Notes: generated by a model not told the origin, from the letters alone. A stretch of 64,000 bases of DNA from Gammaproteobacteria bacterium (GCA_021773235.1 JAJFKL010000032.1:248001-312000), one strand, 5' to 3'; shown: positions 48,718 through 59,293, counted from the stretch's first letter. A program made the numbers and translations.

Positions 48718-49233
48718 TCAATAATGAATCAATGAGTGTATATTATATTTAGCTAATTTATCTCTGCCTTTAAGAAAATCTAACTCGACAACAAAAGCAC
48801 AAGCAGCAACTTCAGCTCCGAGCATTTCGATCAGTTCACAACTTGCCGCAGCTGTGCCGCCAGTAGCAATCAAGTCATCTATTACTAAAACACGATCGCC
48901 TTCTTTTAGAGCATCGTTATGTACTTCTAGTGATGCAGAACCGTATTCAAGATCATAAGACATGCTTTGTACATCGTAGGGTAATTTCCCAGGTTTACGT
49001 AATGGTACAAATCCAACACCAAGCTCCCATGCAGCGAGACTACCAAAGATAAAACCTCGTGCTTCCATACCTGCTACTGCAGTAATGTTTGTCCCAAGAA
49101 AGGGATAGATTAACTGGTTTACCGCCAATCGCAGCATAGCGGGTTCTTTCACTAATGGCGTAATATCCTTGAATTGTATTCCTGGTTCTGGGAAGTCTGG
49201 GATATTTCGAATATGCGCCTCTAAACGTCTCAT
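48718..49233 (-). CDS. apt: Adenine phosphoribosyltransferase
   Basis: APRT converts adenine and PRPP to AMP in purine salvage. The 171 residues include IPDFPEPGIQFKDITPL, ARGFIFG, the KPGKLPY loop, and the PRPP motif VLVIDDLIATGGTA. Confidence 0.95.
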   Translation of the reverse strand: MRRLEAHIRNIPDFPEPGIQFKDITPLVKEPAMLRLAVNQLIYPFLGTNITAVAGMEARGFIFGSLAAWELGVGFVPLRKPGKLPYDVQSMSYDLEYGSASLEVHNDALKEGDRVLVIDDLIATGGTAAASCELIEMLGAEVAACAFVVELDFLKGRDKLAKYNIHSLIHY

Positions 49234-49350
49234 GTTTTGTCTCCGAATTACGTTATAATTTTTTCTCTATAATAAACGCTAATTAATAAAGAAGGGAATT
49301 TCTCTGACTTTCTAAATAAGATTTATCTAGATAATGAAGAAATAATACAA

Positions 49351-50019
49351 ATGCAGTCATTTGAAACAATATATGAAGCAGCCATAGACATAAAAGGTGG
49401 AGCTGATGCCTTGGAAGCATTATTACCCATGCCACGAACAGAAAAAGAGCTTAAAAAACTCTCAGACGACTTCTGTTTATCGAATATGTCTCGGCGTATT
49501 TTTCAGGCCGGTTTAAATCGAAAGATTATTGATAATAAATGGCCTGCATTTGAAGAGGTGTTTTATCAGTTTGATATCAATGCTGTGAGGATGATGAGTG
49601 ATGATGACTTACAGAAATTGATGGACGAAAAACGCATTGTTCGCCATTGGGGTAAGATTCAAAGTGTACGTCATAATGCACAAACTATTTATGACCTAAA
49701 TGAAGAACAGGAAGGTTTTGTTAAATACCTCGCGGAATGGCCTTCTGAAAATATTGTTGAGCTCTGGGATATTCTAAAAAAGCGCTTCAAACAATTAGGT
49801 GGTGCCTCTGGACCGTATTTTTTACGGCGTGTAAAAAAAGACACGTTTTTTTTAACACAGGATGTAATCAGGGCAATGGCGCGTTGGGGCGCTATTGATG
49901 AAGAGCCCAAAAATAAAAAACAGAAGAAACATGTGCAGGACTGCATGAACGTCTGGCAAGAAGAAAGTCAGAAACCATATTGTCAAATAAGCATGATCCT
50001 GGCCCATTCAATAGACTAA
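49351..50019 (+). CDS. DNA-3-methyladenine glycosylase I-like protein
   Basis: It resembles the Tag family of base-excision glycosylases in the helical stretch (FCLSNMSRRIFQAGLNRKII, then WPAFEEVFYQFDI and MMSDDDLQKLMDE, RIVRHWGKIQSVRHNA). It would remove 3-methyladenine from DNA. I see no Cys/His set matching the Tag zinc site, so activity is uncertain. Its stop is two bases before the greB ATG. Confidence 0.82.
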   Translation: MQSFETIYEAAIDIKGGADALEALLPMPRTEKELKKLSDDFCLSNMSRRIFQAGLNRKIIDNKWPAFEEVFYQFDINAVRMMSDDDLQKLMDEKRIVRHWGKIQSVRHNAQTIYDLNEEQEGFVKYLAEWPSENIVELWDILKKRFKQLGGASGPYFLRRVKKDTFFLTQDVIRAMARWGAIDEEPKNKKQKKHVQDCMNVWQEESQKPYCQISMILAHSID

Positions 50020-50021
50020 TC

Positions 50022-50516
50022 ATGGGACGTTGGCGACCACCGGCACCTAAGTCTGCCCCGTACATAACTCCAGAAGGTTATAGGAAACTGGAGCAGGAGA
50101 ATGCTGCTTTATGGACAAAACGTAATGTTGTCGCAAAGGCCGTTACCGCAGCAGCAGCAGAGGGAGATCGGTCTGAAAATGCTGAGTATATCTATCGTAA
50201 AAAGCAATTACGCGAGATTGATTCACGTATAGGTTATCTGCAACGGCGCATGCCAAAACTGACGGTCGTCCGAGATGTTCAGGATAGATCTCGAATATTT
50301 TTTGGTGCGTGGATAACCATTGAAGATGAATCTGGAGTAGAGCGGCGTCATCGCATTGTTGGTGCCGATGAGTTCGATGAAAATGAACAATATATTACGG
50401 TTGATTCGCCATTAGCAAAACTTATATTGGGTAAAACGGTTGATGATGAAGTCATCCTTGAAAGACAAGGAACAAAGCAGGTTTTAACTATCATCGATAT
50501 TGAATACATTGTTTAA
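50022..50516 (+). CDS. greB: Transcription elongation factor GreB
   Basis: Gre factors enter the RNA polymerase secondary channel and trigger cleavage of backtracked RNA. The N-terminal coiled coil (GYRKLEQENAALW), the acidic tip GDRSENAEYIYRKKQLREID, and the C-terminal FKBP-like domain ending in VDSPLAKLILGK fit GreB more than GreA. ATG 50022 was chosen; an upstream in-frame ATG at 49980 lies inside the glycosylase gene. Confidence 0.93.
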   Translation: MGRWRPPAPKSAPYITPEGYRKLEQENAALWTKRNVVAKAVTAAAAEGDRSENAEYIYRKKQLREIDSRIGYLQRRMPKLTVVRDVQDRSRIFFGAWITIEDESGVERRHRIVGADEFDENEQYITVDSPLAKLILGKTVDDEVILERQGTKQVLTIIDIEYIV

Positions 50517-50564
50517 AAATGTCGTAGCACTAATGCAATTAAATCTATCAGCAAGGTGAGTTTA

Positions 50565-51038
50565 ATGACTAATAAAATATTAATCCTATTCCTCATAATT
50601 TTCTCTGGCTTTGTTAATGCAGGAGAAGGTCAGGATGCTATTTATTCTATAAGTGCAGAAAGACCCGGCGAAGAGGTGTATCAATCAGTTTATAAAGCAC
50701 TGGAAGAATCACGTTTCTATGTCATCTTTGAGGCAAATATTGGTAAAAATCTGGCGCGTAACGCTGAGCGTTGGGGCGAAGAATACAACAAGAATAAATT
50801 CGATTATGTAAAATCAATGGTGACCTGTAATCCTTATTATACTAATCAGGTCATGAATCTTGCCCCGGAAATGATGGCGCTTTGTCCAATATCACTCACA
50901 GTTATGTCTAAAGAGGGAAGGACAACTGTTTTGTTTAGACGATTAACGCCTCTTGCAAAGGGCAGTGCGGCTGAAGATCTATTATGGGAGATCGAAAATA
51001 CAATAATTGCTGCAATAGAAAATGTAATTGTTAGGTAA
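50565..51038 (+). CDS. Secreted DUF302-domain protein
   Basis: A signal peptide (about 1-19, ending VNAGEG) is followed by a DUF302-like fold: ALEESRFYVIFEANIG and VTCNPYYTNQVMNLAPEMMALCPISLTV. DUF302 proteins are small periplasmic or cytosolic proteins of unknown function. ATG 50565 follows AGGTGA. Confidence 0.82.
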   Translation: MTNKILILFLIIFSGFVNAGEGQDAIYSISAERPGEEVYQSVYKALEESRFYVIFEANIGKNLARNAERWGEEYNKNKFDYVKSMVTCNPYYTNQVMNLAPEMMALCPISLTVMSKEGRTTVLFRRLTPLAKGSAAEDLLWEIENTIIAAIENVIVR

Positions 51039-51043
51039 AATTA

Positions 51044-53299
51044 TTATTGCTCGGGTGAATCGTGTTTCACCAGTTTACCTATTTTGTTGCGCCATCGACC
51101 TTCTTCTTCATTGTCGAGTTCTGATTCAACGAGTTTGGTCAAACCGATGTAATCTATCTTGCCGGTACCTAATAATGGAATATTATCGATAATCATGACC
51201 TTTCTGGGAATAGCCAGCTCGCTAATATGATTGTCTTTGGCCGCGCTTTGTAATTGTTTTCGTTCTGCATTTTTATTGTTTGTAACGAGGATGATTTTTT
51301 CTCCTTTACGGTCATCATGCACAGCAACAGCAGCATAGCTAATATTAGAAATAACTCTGGAGTTAGGCATTGGCCAGGCCAACACAGCCAGTTCTTCAAC
51401 AACTGAGAGCGATACCATCTCACCACCGATTTTGGCAAAGCGTTTTGCCCGCCCGAGTATGGTTATATACCCCTCATCATCAATATCAGCGATATCGCCA
51501 GTGTCATACCAGCCAGAGCCACGTTCAGTTGATGGCGGTTCCAGTTCACCTGGTTTGTTATGTAATAAATATCCTTGCATGACATTGGGGCCTTTAACGA
51601 CAAGCGCACCCCCAAGATCTATACCTTCTACCGGTCTAATGTAACACTCCATGCCGGGTAGAATCCGACCAACTGTCCCTGTTTTGTTCTGCATTTTATT
51701 ATTTGCTGAGATGACCGGGCTGGTTTCAGTAACACCATAGCCTTGCAAAATTTTTATGCCAAACTTTTCCATCCATAATTGAACAGTGTCTTCATGTAAT
51801 TTTTCAGCACCAGCAACAACATATTTTAAGGAATTAAAATCGAACGGATCAGCATAACGAGCATAACCTTTAAAGAAAGTGTTGGTGCCAAAAAACATAG
51901 TTGCACGAAGTTCATAAATTAATTCAGGAATAAACCGATAATGTAATGGTGTTGGGTAAAGAAATACTTTTCCGCCACCGATTAGAGGCATCAAAAAACC
52001 GGCATTGAGCCCAAACGAATGAAATAAGGGTAAACAATTAAATATGATATCCCTTGTGGTAAAGTTGATGTAACAGCTCACCTGGGCGTAATTCGATAAA
52101 ATATTACTGTGTGATAGAACAACACCCTTTGGGTGTCCTTCGGAGCCAGAAGTAAACAGGATTACGGCTGCGGCATCAGGATTCGTGTTCAGGTTTTGCC
52201 TGGCATAATGTTTCGCTGGATTTCGACTCTTATACAAGGCAGCGAGTTTTGTTGTGAGTCTTATCTGTTGTTTAAGATCTTCCAGATAAATAACGATATA
52301 GTCTTGTTCCAGATCGGTAGCCAGTTGTTCCAGACCGGCATTTATAATAAAAAGTCTGGATGTATATATAGTTTTTATTTGTGCCGTTTCACAAGCACGT
52401 TTAATCGCAAGCGTCCCAGAGGTGTAATTTAGCATTGCCGGTATGCGGCCAATGAATTGCAGTGCGAAGAACACTACAGGCATAGCATTAACATTGGGCA
52501 TCAATACGCCGATGTGATCACCCGCCTGCGTTTGTTTTTTAATTAAACTACTTATTAAAATGCTACGCAGGATTAACTGTTTGAAATTTAATGTTTCTCG
52601 CTTGATGTCTTCCAGAATTTCCAGCTTATTGCCAAATCGATTTTGTGAATCGACCAGGGTTGAAAACAGTGTTGTGCGTTGATTGGTTTTTGAATAGGCC
52701 AATTTGTACATCAGGTCTTGTAATTCTCTAGCCGTCGCTTTCCTGCGGTCATGTCCGGCAAGCTTGGGAGAAACCTTGATTTGTTCCGGGGGAAGAACTT
52801 TCATCGTGACCTTTGGGAACCAGAATACATGTCCACGACCCTTCATGTAGGACAAACGACTGTATTGTGCCCCCTCGATAGAAATAGGAAGGATCATCGC
52901 ATTACTTTTGTCCGCGATTAATCCGGGGCCTTCATATATCTTCATTAAAGATCCCGTTACGGTAATACGTCCCTCAGGAAATATCACTGCCTTCTTGTCT
53001 TGTTTAATAAATTTGATCATGGACTTGATGGATAACGGGTTTTGAGCATCCATTTCAAACAATTGCACAAAGCTTAAAAAAGGCCTGAATGATTTTTTTG
53101 CAGCTATTTTGGTGTTGATGGCAAAGGTAGGTGTTTCTGGTAACCAGGCATACAATAAGACACCATCAAGTAGTGAGGTGTGATTGGCAATAATTAGTAC
53201 ACGATCTCCCGCTTTTGAATAATTTTCCATGCCTGTGACTTCAACCCGGTACAACAAGCGGAGTAATAGACGTACGAAAAATTTAAACAAACGGGTCAT
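51044..53299 (-). CDS. aas: Aas-like acyltransferase/acyl-ACP synthetase fusion
   Basis: Two domains are fused as in E. coli Aas (719 aa), which re-acylates lysophosphatidylethanolamine. Residues 1-200 form a PlsC-type acyltransferase with NHTSLLDGVL (H-x4-D) and FPEGRIT. Residues of about 225-740 form an AMP-forming ligase with ILFTSGSEGHPKGVVLSH, QGYGVTETSP and YDTGDIADID. The 751-residue length is slightly longer than Aas. No transporter domain is present. Confidence 0.88.
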   Translation of the reverse strand: MTRLFKFFVRLLLRLLYRVEVTGMENYSKAGDRVLIIANHTSLLDGVLLYAWLPETPTFAINTKIAAKKSFRPFLSFVQLFEMDAQNPLSIKSMIKFIKQDKKAVIFPEGRITVTGSLMKIYEGPGLIADKSNAMILPISIEGAQYSRLSYMKGRGHVFWFPKVTMKVLPPEQIKVSPKLAGHDRRKATARELQDLMYKLAYSKTNQRTTLFSTLVDSQNRFGNKLEILEDIKRETLNFKQLILRSILISSLIKKQTQAGDHIGVLMPNVNAMPVVFFALQFIGRIPAMLNYTSGTLAIKRACETAQIKTIYTSRLFIINAGLEQLATDLEQDYIVIYLEDLKQQIRLTTKLAALYKSRNPAKHYARQNLNTNPDAAAVILFTSGSEGHPKGVVLSHSNILSNYAQVSCYINFTTRDIIFNCLPLFHSFGLNAGFLMPLIGGGKVFLYPTPLHYRFIPELIYELRATMFFGTNTFFKGYARYADPFDFNSLKYVVAGAEKLHEDTVQLWMEKFGIKILQGYGVTETSPVISANNKMQNKTGTVGRILPGMECYIRPVEGIDLGGALVVKGPNVMQGYLLHNKPGELEPPSTERGSGWYDTGDIADIDDEGYITILGRAKRFAKIGGEMVSLSVVEELAVLAWPMPNSRVISNISYAAVAVHDDRKGEKIILVTNNKNAERKQLQSAAKDNHISELAIPRKVMIIDNIPLLGTGKIDYIGLTKLVESELDNEEEGRWRNKIGKLVKHDSPEQ

Positions 53300-53387
53300 A
53301 TCTGGTATTGTACAATTAAAAACAACATTGTAAGAATAGTCTATCTGTCCAGATAAACGATAAAGTATAATTCAGAAAGTTTTATTT

Positions 53388-55025
53388 CTAGGCGCCGGCA
53401 ACTGTTTGTTGAACAATAAGGCTTTGGCCTGGTTGCAGGTGCTTCCCTTTCTTTAGCTTGTTCCATTTGAGCAAATCTTTGACGTGGATATCAAACTTTC
53501 TGGCAATCAACCATAATGAATCACCTTGTTTTACTATATAGGCATTGTTTGACTTATTATTCGCGACGGCTTTGATTAAACTGCCTTCCTTGTTGCTTTT
53601 ATCCTGTTTAACCCAAACAGTTAGTTTTTGTCCTGGTTTCAACAGACTCTTTCTTGAAATACCATTCCATTGAGTGAGTTGTTTGACACTAATGCCATAG
53701 TGACGACCTATGTCCCAAAGATTATCACCACGTTTAACAGAATAGAGATAACGTTTACCATCACCCGTCTTTTTAAGGCCTTTAAATTTTCTGGCATCGG
53801 CACTTAATGTGTAATGTTTACTGGATTCTTTTGCAGTTGGAATCAACAGTGAGCGACCTGTTCTTATCCTGCTTCCCTTCAATCGATTGATCCCTTTTAA
53901 TGCCGTTACACTGGTTTGATAACGTGCAGCGATCTGGCTTAGTGACTCACCTTTACGAATATTGTGTTGTTTCCAGCTAATACGTTCAGATTTGGGCAGT
54001 GATGCCAGCTTTTGTTTAAAAACATTGGCCTTGTCTGTTGGGATCAGGACGCGGTGAGGTCCATTAGGGTCTGTTGCCCAACGATTAAAACCGGGATTCA
54101 GGGTGTAGACTTCATCCATTGTCAAACCAGAGAGCTTGGAAACAGTGGCTAGGTCAATTTGGCTGCCAATATTAATACTTTCAAAATGTGGCTTATTTGG
54201 AATAGTTTTGAAACTAATATTGTATTTAGCATTATTTCTCAAGACTTCCGCAACGGCTAACAGGCTGGGCACATAACTTCGTGTTTCACGGGGTAGACGT
54301 AATGACCAAAAATCAATTTTCTTACCAGCTTTTTTGTTTCTTTTGATAGCACGTTCGACTCTACCTTCACCTGAGTTATACGCAGCAAGGGCATGAAGCC
54401 AGTTGCCGTTGAAACGTTTGTGTAAATCTTGCAGGTAATCCAAGGCGCCATCAGTAGCTGCAATAATGTCGCGACGTCCGTCATACCACCAGTTTTGTTT
54501 CATGCCAAAACGTTTGCCGGTTGCCGGAATAAACTGCCAGATGCCTGAGGCACGACTCGGAGAATAGGCAAATGGATGATAGGCACTCTCGACAATCGGG
54601 AGCAGCGCCAGATCGAGCGGCATATTACGTTCTTTTAATTTAGAGATAATGTGAAATAGGTAAGGTTGTGCGCGATCCGAAACCCGATCCATATAATCTT
54701 GATTTCGGGCAAACCACGCGATTTTATCCTTAACACTGCGTTTGTTTATATTGCTATCGAATTGCAGATCATCTTTGATTAAAAACCAAAGATTAGAATG
54801 GTCTTTTTTATGAGCGACCTGATTCTCGAGGTCATTCTCAACATTGATTTCTGAACTGCTTACCTCAGGCTTGTGACCGGCTAGATTTTTAGCAGTCAGT
54901 GTAAGTGTCTGGCTTTTATCTGCGGTCGGTGCGGGGTCTACTAAATCGGGACGGGTAGAACTGAGGTTACAAGCGCTGATTATTAGTGGTACTAAGCAAA
55001 TAATTGCTTTACGTATCATATGCAT
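53388..55025 (-). CDS. mltD: Membrane-bound lytic murein transglycosylase D
   Basis: MltD cleaves peptidoglycan glycan strands from the outer membrane. The N-terminus is a lipoprotein signal with LIISAC. The SLT domain (about 115-260) has the catalytic Glu in PIVESAYHPFA, IWQFIPATGKRFG and ALAAYNSGEGRV. Three LysM repeats at the C-terminus (about 354, 427 and 495) bind peptidoglycan. It neighbours gloB, as in other gammaproteobacteria. ATG 55019 is a possible alternative start. Confidence 0.95.
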   Translation of the reverse strand: MHMIRKAIICLVPLIISACNLSSTRPDLVDPAPTADKSQTLTLTAKNLAGHKPEVSSSEINVENDLENQVAHKKDHSNLWFLIKDDLQFDSNINKRSVKDKIAWFARNQDYMDRVSDRAQPYLFHIISKLKERNMPLDLALLPIVESAYHPFAYSPSRASGIWQFIPATGKRFGMKQNWWYDGRRDIIAATDGALDYLQDLHKRFNGNWLHALAAYNSGEGRVERAIKRNKKAGKKIDFWSLRLPRETRSYVPSLLAVAEVLRNNAKYNISFKTIPNKPHFESINIGSQIDLATVSKLSGLTMDEVYTLNPGFNRWATDPNGPHRVLIPTDKANVFKQKLASLPKSERISWKQHNIRKGESLSQIAARYQTSVTALKGINRLKGSRIRTGRSLLIPTAKESSKHYTLSADARKFKGLKKTGDGKRYLYSVKRGDNLWDIGRHYGISVKQLTQWNGISRKSLLKPGQKLTVWVKQDKSNKEGSLIKAVANNKSNNAYIVKQGDSLWLIARKFDIHVKDLLKWNKLKKGKHLQPGQSLIVQQTVAGA

Positions 55026-55100
55026 GGCCGAATGCTAGGGACAGGATGCGTTTGGGTCAAGCACTAATTTTCATATAAAAAAATATTTTTTAGTAAGCCA

Positions 55101-55871
55101 TTAAAAATTGTCCTTCCACTGCCGTACTGCAGCAAAAACATCAGCCGCTTTATTTAGTTTTTTACCCGAAAAATGGCTGGCCGCAGATATGACGTCAGGC
55201 TCTTCGCAACGTAAAAAGGGGTTTGTTTGTTTCTCTGCTGCCAATGTTGCGGGTACGGTAGGGCTGTTTAAATTTCTGGTCTCTTCAGCAAGTCGTAGAC
55301 GTTCTTGTATCGCTGTATTATCGGGTTCGACGCTGGCAGCAAACTTAAGATTACTAACGGTATATTCGTGCCCACAATAGAGTAATGTACTATCAGGCAA
55401 GGTCTTGAATTTTGATAAGGAGGCGTGCATTTGTGGCGGCGTGCCTTCAAACATGCGACCACAACCGGCAGTAAACAGTGTGTCACCACTAAACACCATA
55501 TCATCGGTATAATAGGCGACTGCACCAGAGGTATGCCCCGGCACATCCATTATCTCCAGACTTAGGGCCAACTCAGGTAGAGAGACAATATCACCTTCGC
55601 CGACTGGGTTGGTACTGCCTGCGACAGGCTCTAATTTCGGTGTATACACCGGGATATCGAATTGTTCAGTAATGCCAGGAATACCGCCAACATGATCCCA
55701 ATGGTGATGCGTGACCATGATTGCTATAGGGATTAAACCTTCAGATTTAATAACATTTAGTACGGGTTCCGCTTCGCTAGGGTCGACAATAGCGACGTGT
55801 CGGCTTATCTTGTTTTTCAACAGCCAGATATAGTTATCCTTTAGCGCTGGTAGGGGTATGATCTCTAGCAT
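55101..55871 (-). CDS. gloB: Hydroxyacylglutathione hydrolase (glyoxalase II)
   Basis: It hydrolyses S-lactoylglutathione to lactate in methylglyoxal detoxification. It is a metallo-beta-lactamase-fold protein of 256 residues with THHHWDHVGG (two-metal site), GHTSGAV, VFSGDTLFTAGCGR, YCGHEYT, and the C-terminal glutathione-binding helices. Confidence 0.95.
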   Translation of the reverse strand: MLEIIPLPALKDNYIWLLKNKISRHVAIVDPSEAEPVLNVIKSEGLIPIAIMVTHHHWDHVGGIPGITEQFDIPVYTPKLEPVAGSTNPVGEGDIVSLPELALSLEIMDVPGHTSGAVAYYTDDMVFSGDTLFTAGCGRMFEGTPPQMHASLSKFKTLPDSTLLYCGHEYTVSNLKFAASVEPDNTAIQERLRLAEETRNLNSPTVPATLAAEKQTNPFLRCEEPDVISAASHFSGKKLNKAADVFAAVRQWKDNF

Positions 55872-55924
55872 GATTTTTCTATATTCCGAGTCAGTCTGTT
55901 AAATATGTGGTGTGTGAATTATTT

Positions 55925-56686
55925 ATGAATTCTGGAAATACAAAGACATTATCACTAAGGGAAAAATTCTCAAGCTGGTTCAATGGTCCACTAGGTAGAA
56001 CAGTCTATGCCGCTGAGATTGAGCAATTAGAGGATATCCTTCCGGGTTTGTTTGGTTATCATATTTTACAGTATGGCTATTCGGCAGAATCAAATTATTT
56101 GGCAGCATCCCGCATTTCGAATAAAACAGTACTGTTTTTGGATAATACGGAATTAAATAATAGCGTAACGGCAGTACATACCAGTGCAGAAGAATTACCG
56201 ATTGCAATGGACAGTGTCGATGTCATCGTCTTACCGCACATTCTTGAATATTCCAAAGATGCACATAAGTTATTGCGAGAAATGGAGCGTGTTCTTATTG
56301 GTGATGGACATGTTGTGATAATTGGCATCAACCCCTTGAGTCTTTGGGGGCTTTGGCATTTATTTAAATGTTGGTGGGGTGAGATGCCATGGAGCGGTCA
56401 ATTGATTTCAATCCCGAGATTGAAAGATTGGTTATCGTTACTTGATTTTGAAGTAGAAAAAATAAATGGTTTTTTCTTTTCGCCACCGTTAAGTAACCAA
56501 AATTGGTTAAAGAAGTTTATGCCGCTAGAACGATTGGGACGCTATTGTTGGCCGATATGCGGTGGATTATATGTTGTCGTTGCCAAAAAGCGCACCGTTC
56601 CCTTAAATCCGATCAAGATGCAATGGCGTGCTAAACGAAATATGATTGGGTCAGGAGCGATTGAACCCACAACACGAAACCGGTAA
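55925..56686 (+). CDS. SAM-dependent methyltransferase
   Basis: A class I methyltransferase-like protein of about 253 residues of the type found before rnhA in gammaproteobacteria. VDVIVLPHILEYSKDAHKLLREMERVL gives the post-motif II region, and IIGINPLSLWG follows. The first SAM motif is weak. The substrate is unknown. ATG 55925 is preferred over GTG 55907. It is divergent from gloB. Confidence 0.8.
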   Translation: MNSGNTKTLSLREKFSSWFNGPLGRTVYAAEIEQLEDILPGLFGYHILQYGYSAESNYLAASRISNKTVLFLDNTELNNSVTAVHTSAEELPIAMDSVDVIVLPHILEYSKDAHKLLREMERVLIGDGHVVIIGINPLSLWGLWHLFKCWWGEMPWSGQLISIPRLKDWLSLLDFEVEKINGFFFSPPLSNQNWLKKFMPLERLGRYCWPICGGLYVVVAKKRTVPLNPIKMQWRAKRNMIGSGAIEPTTRNR

Positions 56687-56703
56687 GGCAATCTTAAATT
56701 ATT

Positions 56704-57156
56704 ATGAGTGAAACAATATATATCTTTTCCGATGGCGCGTGTCGAGGCAACCCGGGGCCGGGCGGTTGGGGGACCTTGTTAAAATATAACGGTACAGAAA
56801 AAGAACTCTATGGTGCTGAAGCAGAGACGACTAATAATCGTATGGAATTAATGGGTGCGATCATGGGGCTTGAAGCATTAACAGATGAATGTGATGTTGT
56901 ACTGACTACTGACTCTCAATACGTAATGAAGGGTATTACTGAATGGATGGACGGTTGGAAGCGTCGAGGCTGGAAAACAGCAGCGAAGAAGCCAGTAAAA
57001 AATAAAGATCTTTGGTTGCGACTAGATGTAGTCTGCGCACCTCATCAAATAAAATGGGAATGGGTCAAAGGCCACAGCGGACATGATGAAAATGAACGAG
57101 TCGACCAATTAGCAAACAAGGCCATTGATGAAATGTTTGCTGGTAGCACTTCATGA
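56704..57156 (+). CDS. rnhA: Ribonuclease HI
   Basis: RNase HI degrades RNA in RNA-DNA hybrids. The 150 residues contain the catalytic [14 protein letters not shown], the NNRMELMGA Glu, [26 protein letters not shown] and the last Asp. Its TGA overlaps the dnaQ start (ATGA). Confidence 0.97.
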   Translation: MSETIYIFSDGACRGNPGPGGWGTLLKYNGTEKELYGAEAETTNNRMELMGAIMGLEALTDECDVVLTTDSQYVMKGITEWMDGWKRRGWKTAAKKPVKNKDLWLRLDVVCAPHQIKWEWVKGHSGHDENERVDQLANKAIDEMFAGSTS

Positions 57157-57869
57157 GGCAGATTGTTCTCGATACAGAAACAACTGGATTAGAACCCAAG
57201 CAAGGCCATCGAATTATCGAAATAGGTTGTGTTGAGATTGTTAATCGACGCAAAACAGATCGGCACTTCCATCAGTATCTTAATCCCGATAGAGAAATTG
57301 ATGATGGTGCATTCAATGTGCACGGTATTGGCAATGATTTTCTCGCAGATAAACCACGCTTTGCTGATATAGCACAGGAATTTATAGATTTTATTCGAGA
57401 TAGCGAACTCATTATTCACAACGCGCCATTTGATGTTGGTTTTTTAAACGCAGAACTTAAAAAATTAGGGAGAAAATGGGGCAAGACAGAAGATTATTGT
57501 TCCGTTGTTGATACTTTAATGATGGCGCGTGAAAAACATCCCGGCCAAAAGAATAATCTAGATGCTTTATGTAAGCGTTATGAAATAGATAATTCAGAAC
57601 GCGATTTACACGGTGCACTACTTGATGCGCAGATATTGTTAGATGTGTATCTAGTCATGACAGGTGGTCAAGAGACCTTGAGCTTTGATTCTTCGCAAGA
57701 GCAACAGGCTCTAGAACAAACGCAAGCAAGAATTGTAGACGTTAATCGCAAACCGCTACGAGTCATTGAAGCAACGGCAGAAGAACTTGCGGAGCATGAA
57801 AAGTATCTGGAAAGAATTAAAGAAGAGAGTGGGGGGAAGTGTGTGTGGATTGATGGTGGGTATGATTAA
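57153..57869 (+). CDS. dnaQ: DNA polymerase III epsilon subunit
   Basis: The 3'-5' proofreading exonuclease of the replicase. The DEDDh residues appear in [21 protein letters not shown] and [14 protein letters not shown]. The C-terminal tail, which contacts alpha, is present (238 residues). It is coupled to rnhA by overlap. Confidence 0.96.
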   Translation: MRQIVLDTETTGLEPKQGHRIIEIGCVEIVNRRKTDRHFHQYLNPDREIDDGAFNVHGIGNDFLADKPRFADIAQEFIDFIRDSELIIHNAPFDVGFLNAELKKLGRKWGKTEDYCSVVDTLMMAREKHPGQKNNLDALCKRYEIDNSERDLHGALLDAQILLDVYLVMTGGQETLSFDSSQEQQALEQTQARIVDVNRKPLRVIEATAEELAEHEKYLERIKEESGGKCVWIDGGYD

Positions 57870-57916
57870 TATCCTTGGCTTATATCTAATGTAATCTAAA
57901 AGAGTTGCAGACAAGC

Positions 57917-58639
57917 ATGTCACACAAAAGATATTTTCAGATACTCTCTCTAGTATTTTTTATTGAATTTTTAATCCTCGCTATATCACCTTACGATAGA
58001 TCAGACTGGGCATTGGAAAATGTCTTGGTGCTGGTGTTTGCCATCGTCATGGCGGCAAGCTATAAAAAATTCACGTTCTCAAGAGCATCCTACTGCATGA
58101 TTTTTATATTCATGTGCCTGCATGAAATAGGGGCGCACTACACCTATGCCAGAGTGCCATATGATTCGTTTTTAATATCACATTTTGATTTTAGCCTTAA
58201 CGAGATGATGGGTTGGGATAGAAATCATTTCGATCGTCTGGTGCATTTTCTTTATGGTTTATTAATGGCCTATCCCTTCAGGGAAATCTATTGTCGTATT
58301 GCCTATGGCAAAGGTTTTTGGGGATATTTCTTTCCCTTCCTATTCACCATAGCCGCTTCAGTGACATTTGAATTATTCGAATGGGCAGCTGCAGAGGTGT
58401 TTGGTGGTGATTTGGGCGTAGCCTATCTAGGCACACAAGGCGATGTATGGGACGCACAAAAAGATATGGCATTAGCAAGTCTGGGTGCATTTATTGCGAT
58501 GTTGATCGTTATTGGTATTCATCTATGGTTACAGAAAGATTTTGCTAAAGAATGGAAGACGAGTTTGCGTATTAAACGTAAGAAACCAATGGGGGAGGAT
58601 GAGATTGCTCGATTGTTAGATGAGCAAGATAAGAAATAA
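57917..58639 (+). CDS. DUF2238 (YjdF-like) membrane protein
   Basis: Six or seven hydrophobic segments, with the conserved CLHEIGAHYTYARVPYD and HFDRLVHFLYGLLMAYP motifs, and FELFEWAAAEVFG. His and acidic residues in membrane segments suggest ion or cofactor contacts, but the function is unknown. ATG 57917 was chosen over in-frame TTG 57905. Confidence 0.85.
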   Translation: MSHKRYFQILSLVFFIEFLILAISPYDRSDWALENVLVLVFAIVMAASYKKFTFSRASYCMIFIFMCLHEIGAHYTYARVPYDSFLISHFDFSLNEMMGWDRNHFDRLVHFLYGLLMAYPFREIYCRIAYGKGFWGYFFPFLFTIAASVTFELFEWAAAEVFGGDLGVAYLGTQGDVWDAQKDMALASLGAFIAMLIVIGIHLWLQKDFAKEWKTSLRIKRKKPMGEDEIARLLDEQDKK

Positions 58640-58686
58640 AATCATATTTCACTTGGCCAATCAGTACATATGCTAATCTTTAAAAT

Positions 58687-59268
58687 ATGAAACGTACCAA
58701 TCTTAACTTTATTATCGACACAATCGCATTTCTTGGATTTGTCTTATTGACGACCACAGGTGTACTAATGAGATACCTTTTACCTCCCGGTAGTGGAAGT
58801 TACTCAACAATCTGGGGGCTCGATCGACACGAATGGGGTGGTATCCATTTCTGGATTTCAGTTGTCTTTTTTTCAATACTGGCACTACATCTAGTCTTGC
58901 ACTGGCGTTGGATTGCCAGCGTTGTTACAGGTAAAGATCATGAAGCTTCAGGTATTCGAGCCGGGCTAGGAATCGTTGGTCTTATCACTGTAATAGCACT
59001 CGCCGTGTCTCCGCTGCTAAGCCCGATAGAAATACAAAATAAAGAATCTTCATCTTATTCTAGTCATAAATCGAACGACATTTCGATAAGTGGTTCAATG
59101 ACATTAAAAGAAGTAGAAGAGGCTACAGGTGTTCCTGCTAGTTATATTATCGAATCATTGGGGTTGCCGGAGACGACATCGGTAAATGAGAAGTTAGGCG
59201 CGTTAAAAAAGAAACAGGGTATTGAAGTAAAAGATGTAAGAGGAGTTGTTAAAGTTTATAAAAATTAG
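58687..59268 (+). CDS. DUF4405 membrane protein with soluble C-terminal domain
   Basis: Three membrane helices (about 8-30, 52-72 and 95-115) with membrane His residues (HEWGGIHFW, LHLVLHWRWI), as in small cytochrome b-like proteins. The last 70 residues form a soluble helical domain (TLKEVEEATGVPASYIIESLGLPE) of a kind often seen after ferredoxin or cytochrome membrane anchors. Electron transfer is a reasonable guess. Confidence 0.8.
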   Translation: MKRTNLNFIIDTIAFLGFVLLTTTGVLMRYLLPPGSGSYSTIWGLDRHEWGGIHFWISVVFFSILALHLVLHWRWIASVVTGKDHEASGIRAGLGIVGLITVIALAVSPLLSPIEIQNKESSSYSSHKSNDISISGSMTLKEVEEATGVPASYIIESLGLPETTSVNEKLGALKKKQGIEVKDVRGVVKVYKN

Positions 59269-59293
59269 AGCTTCTATTCTTTTTGAGATCAAA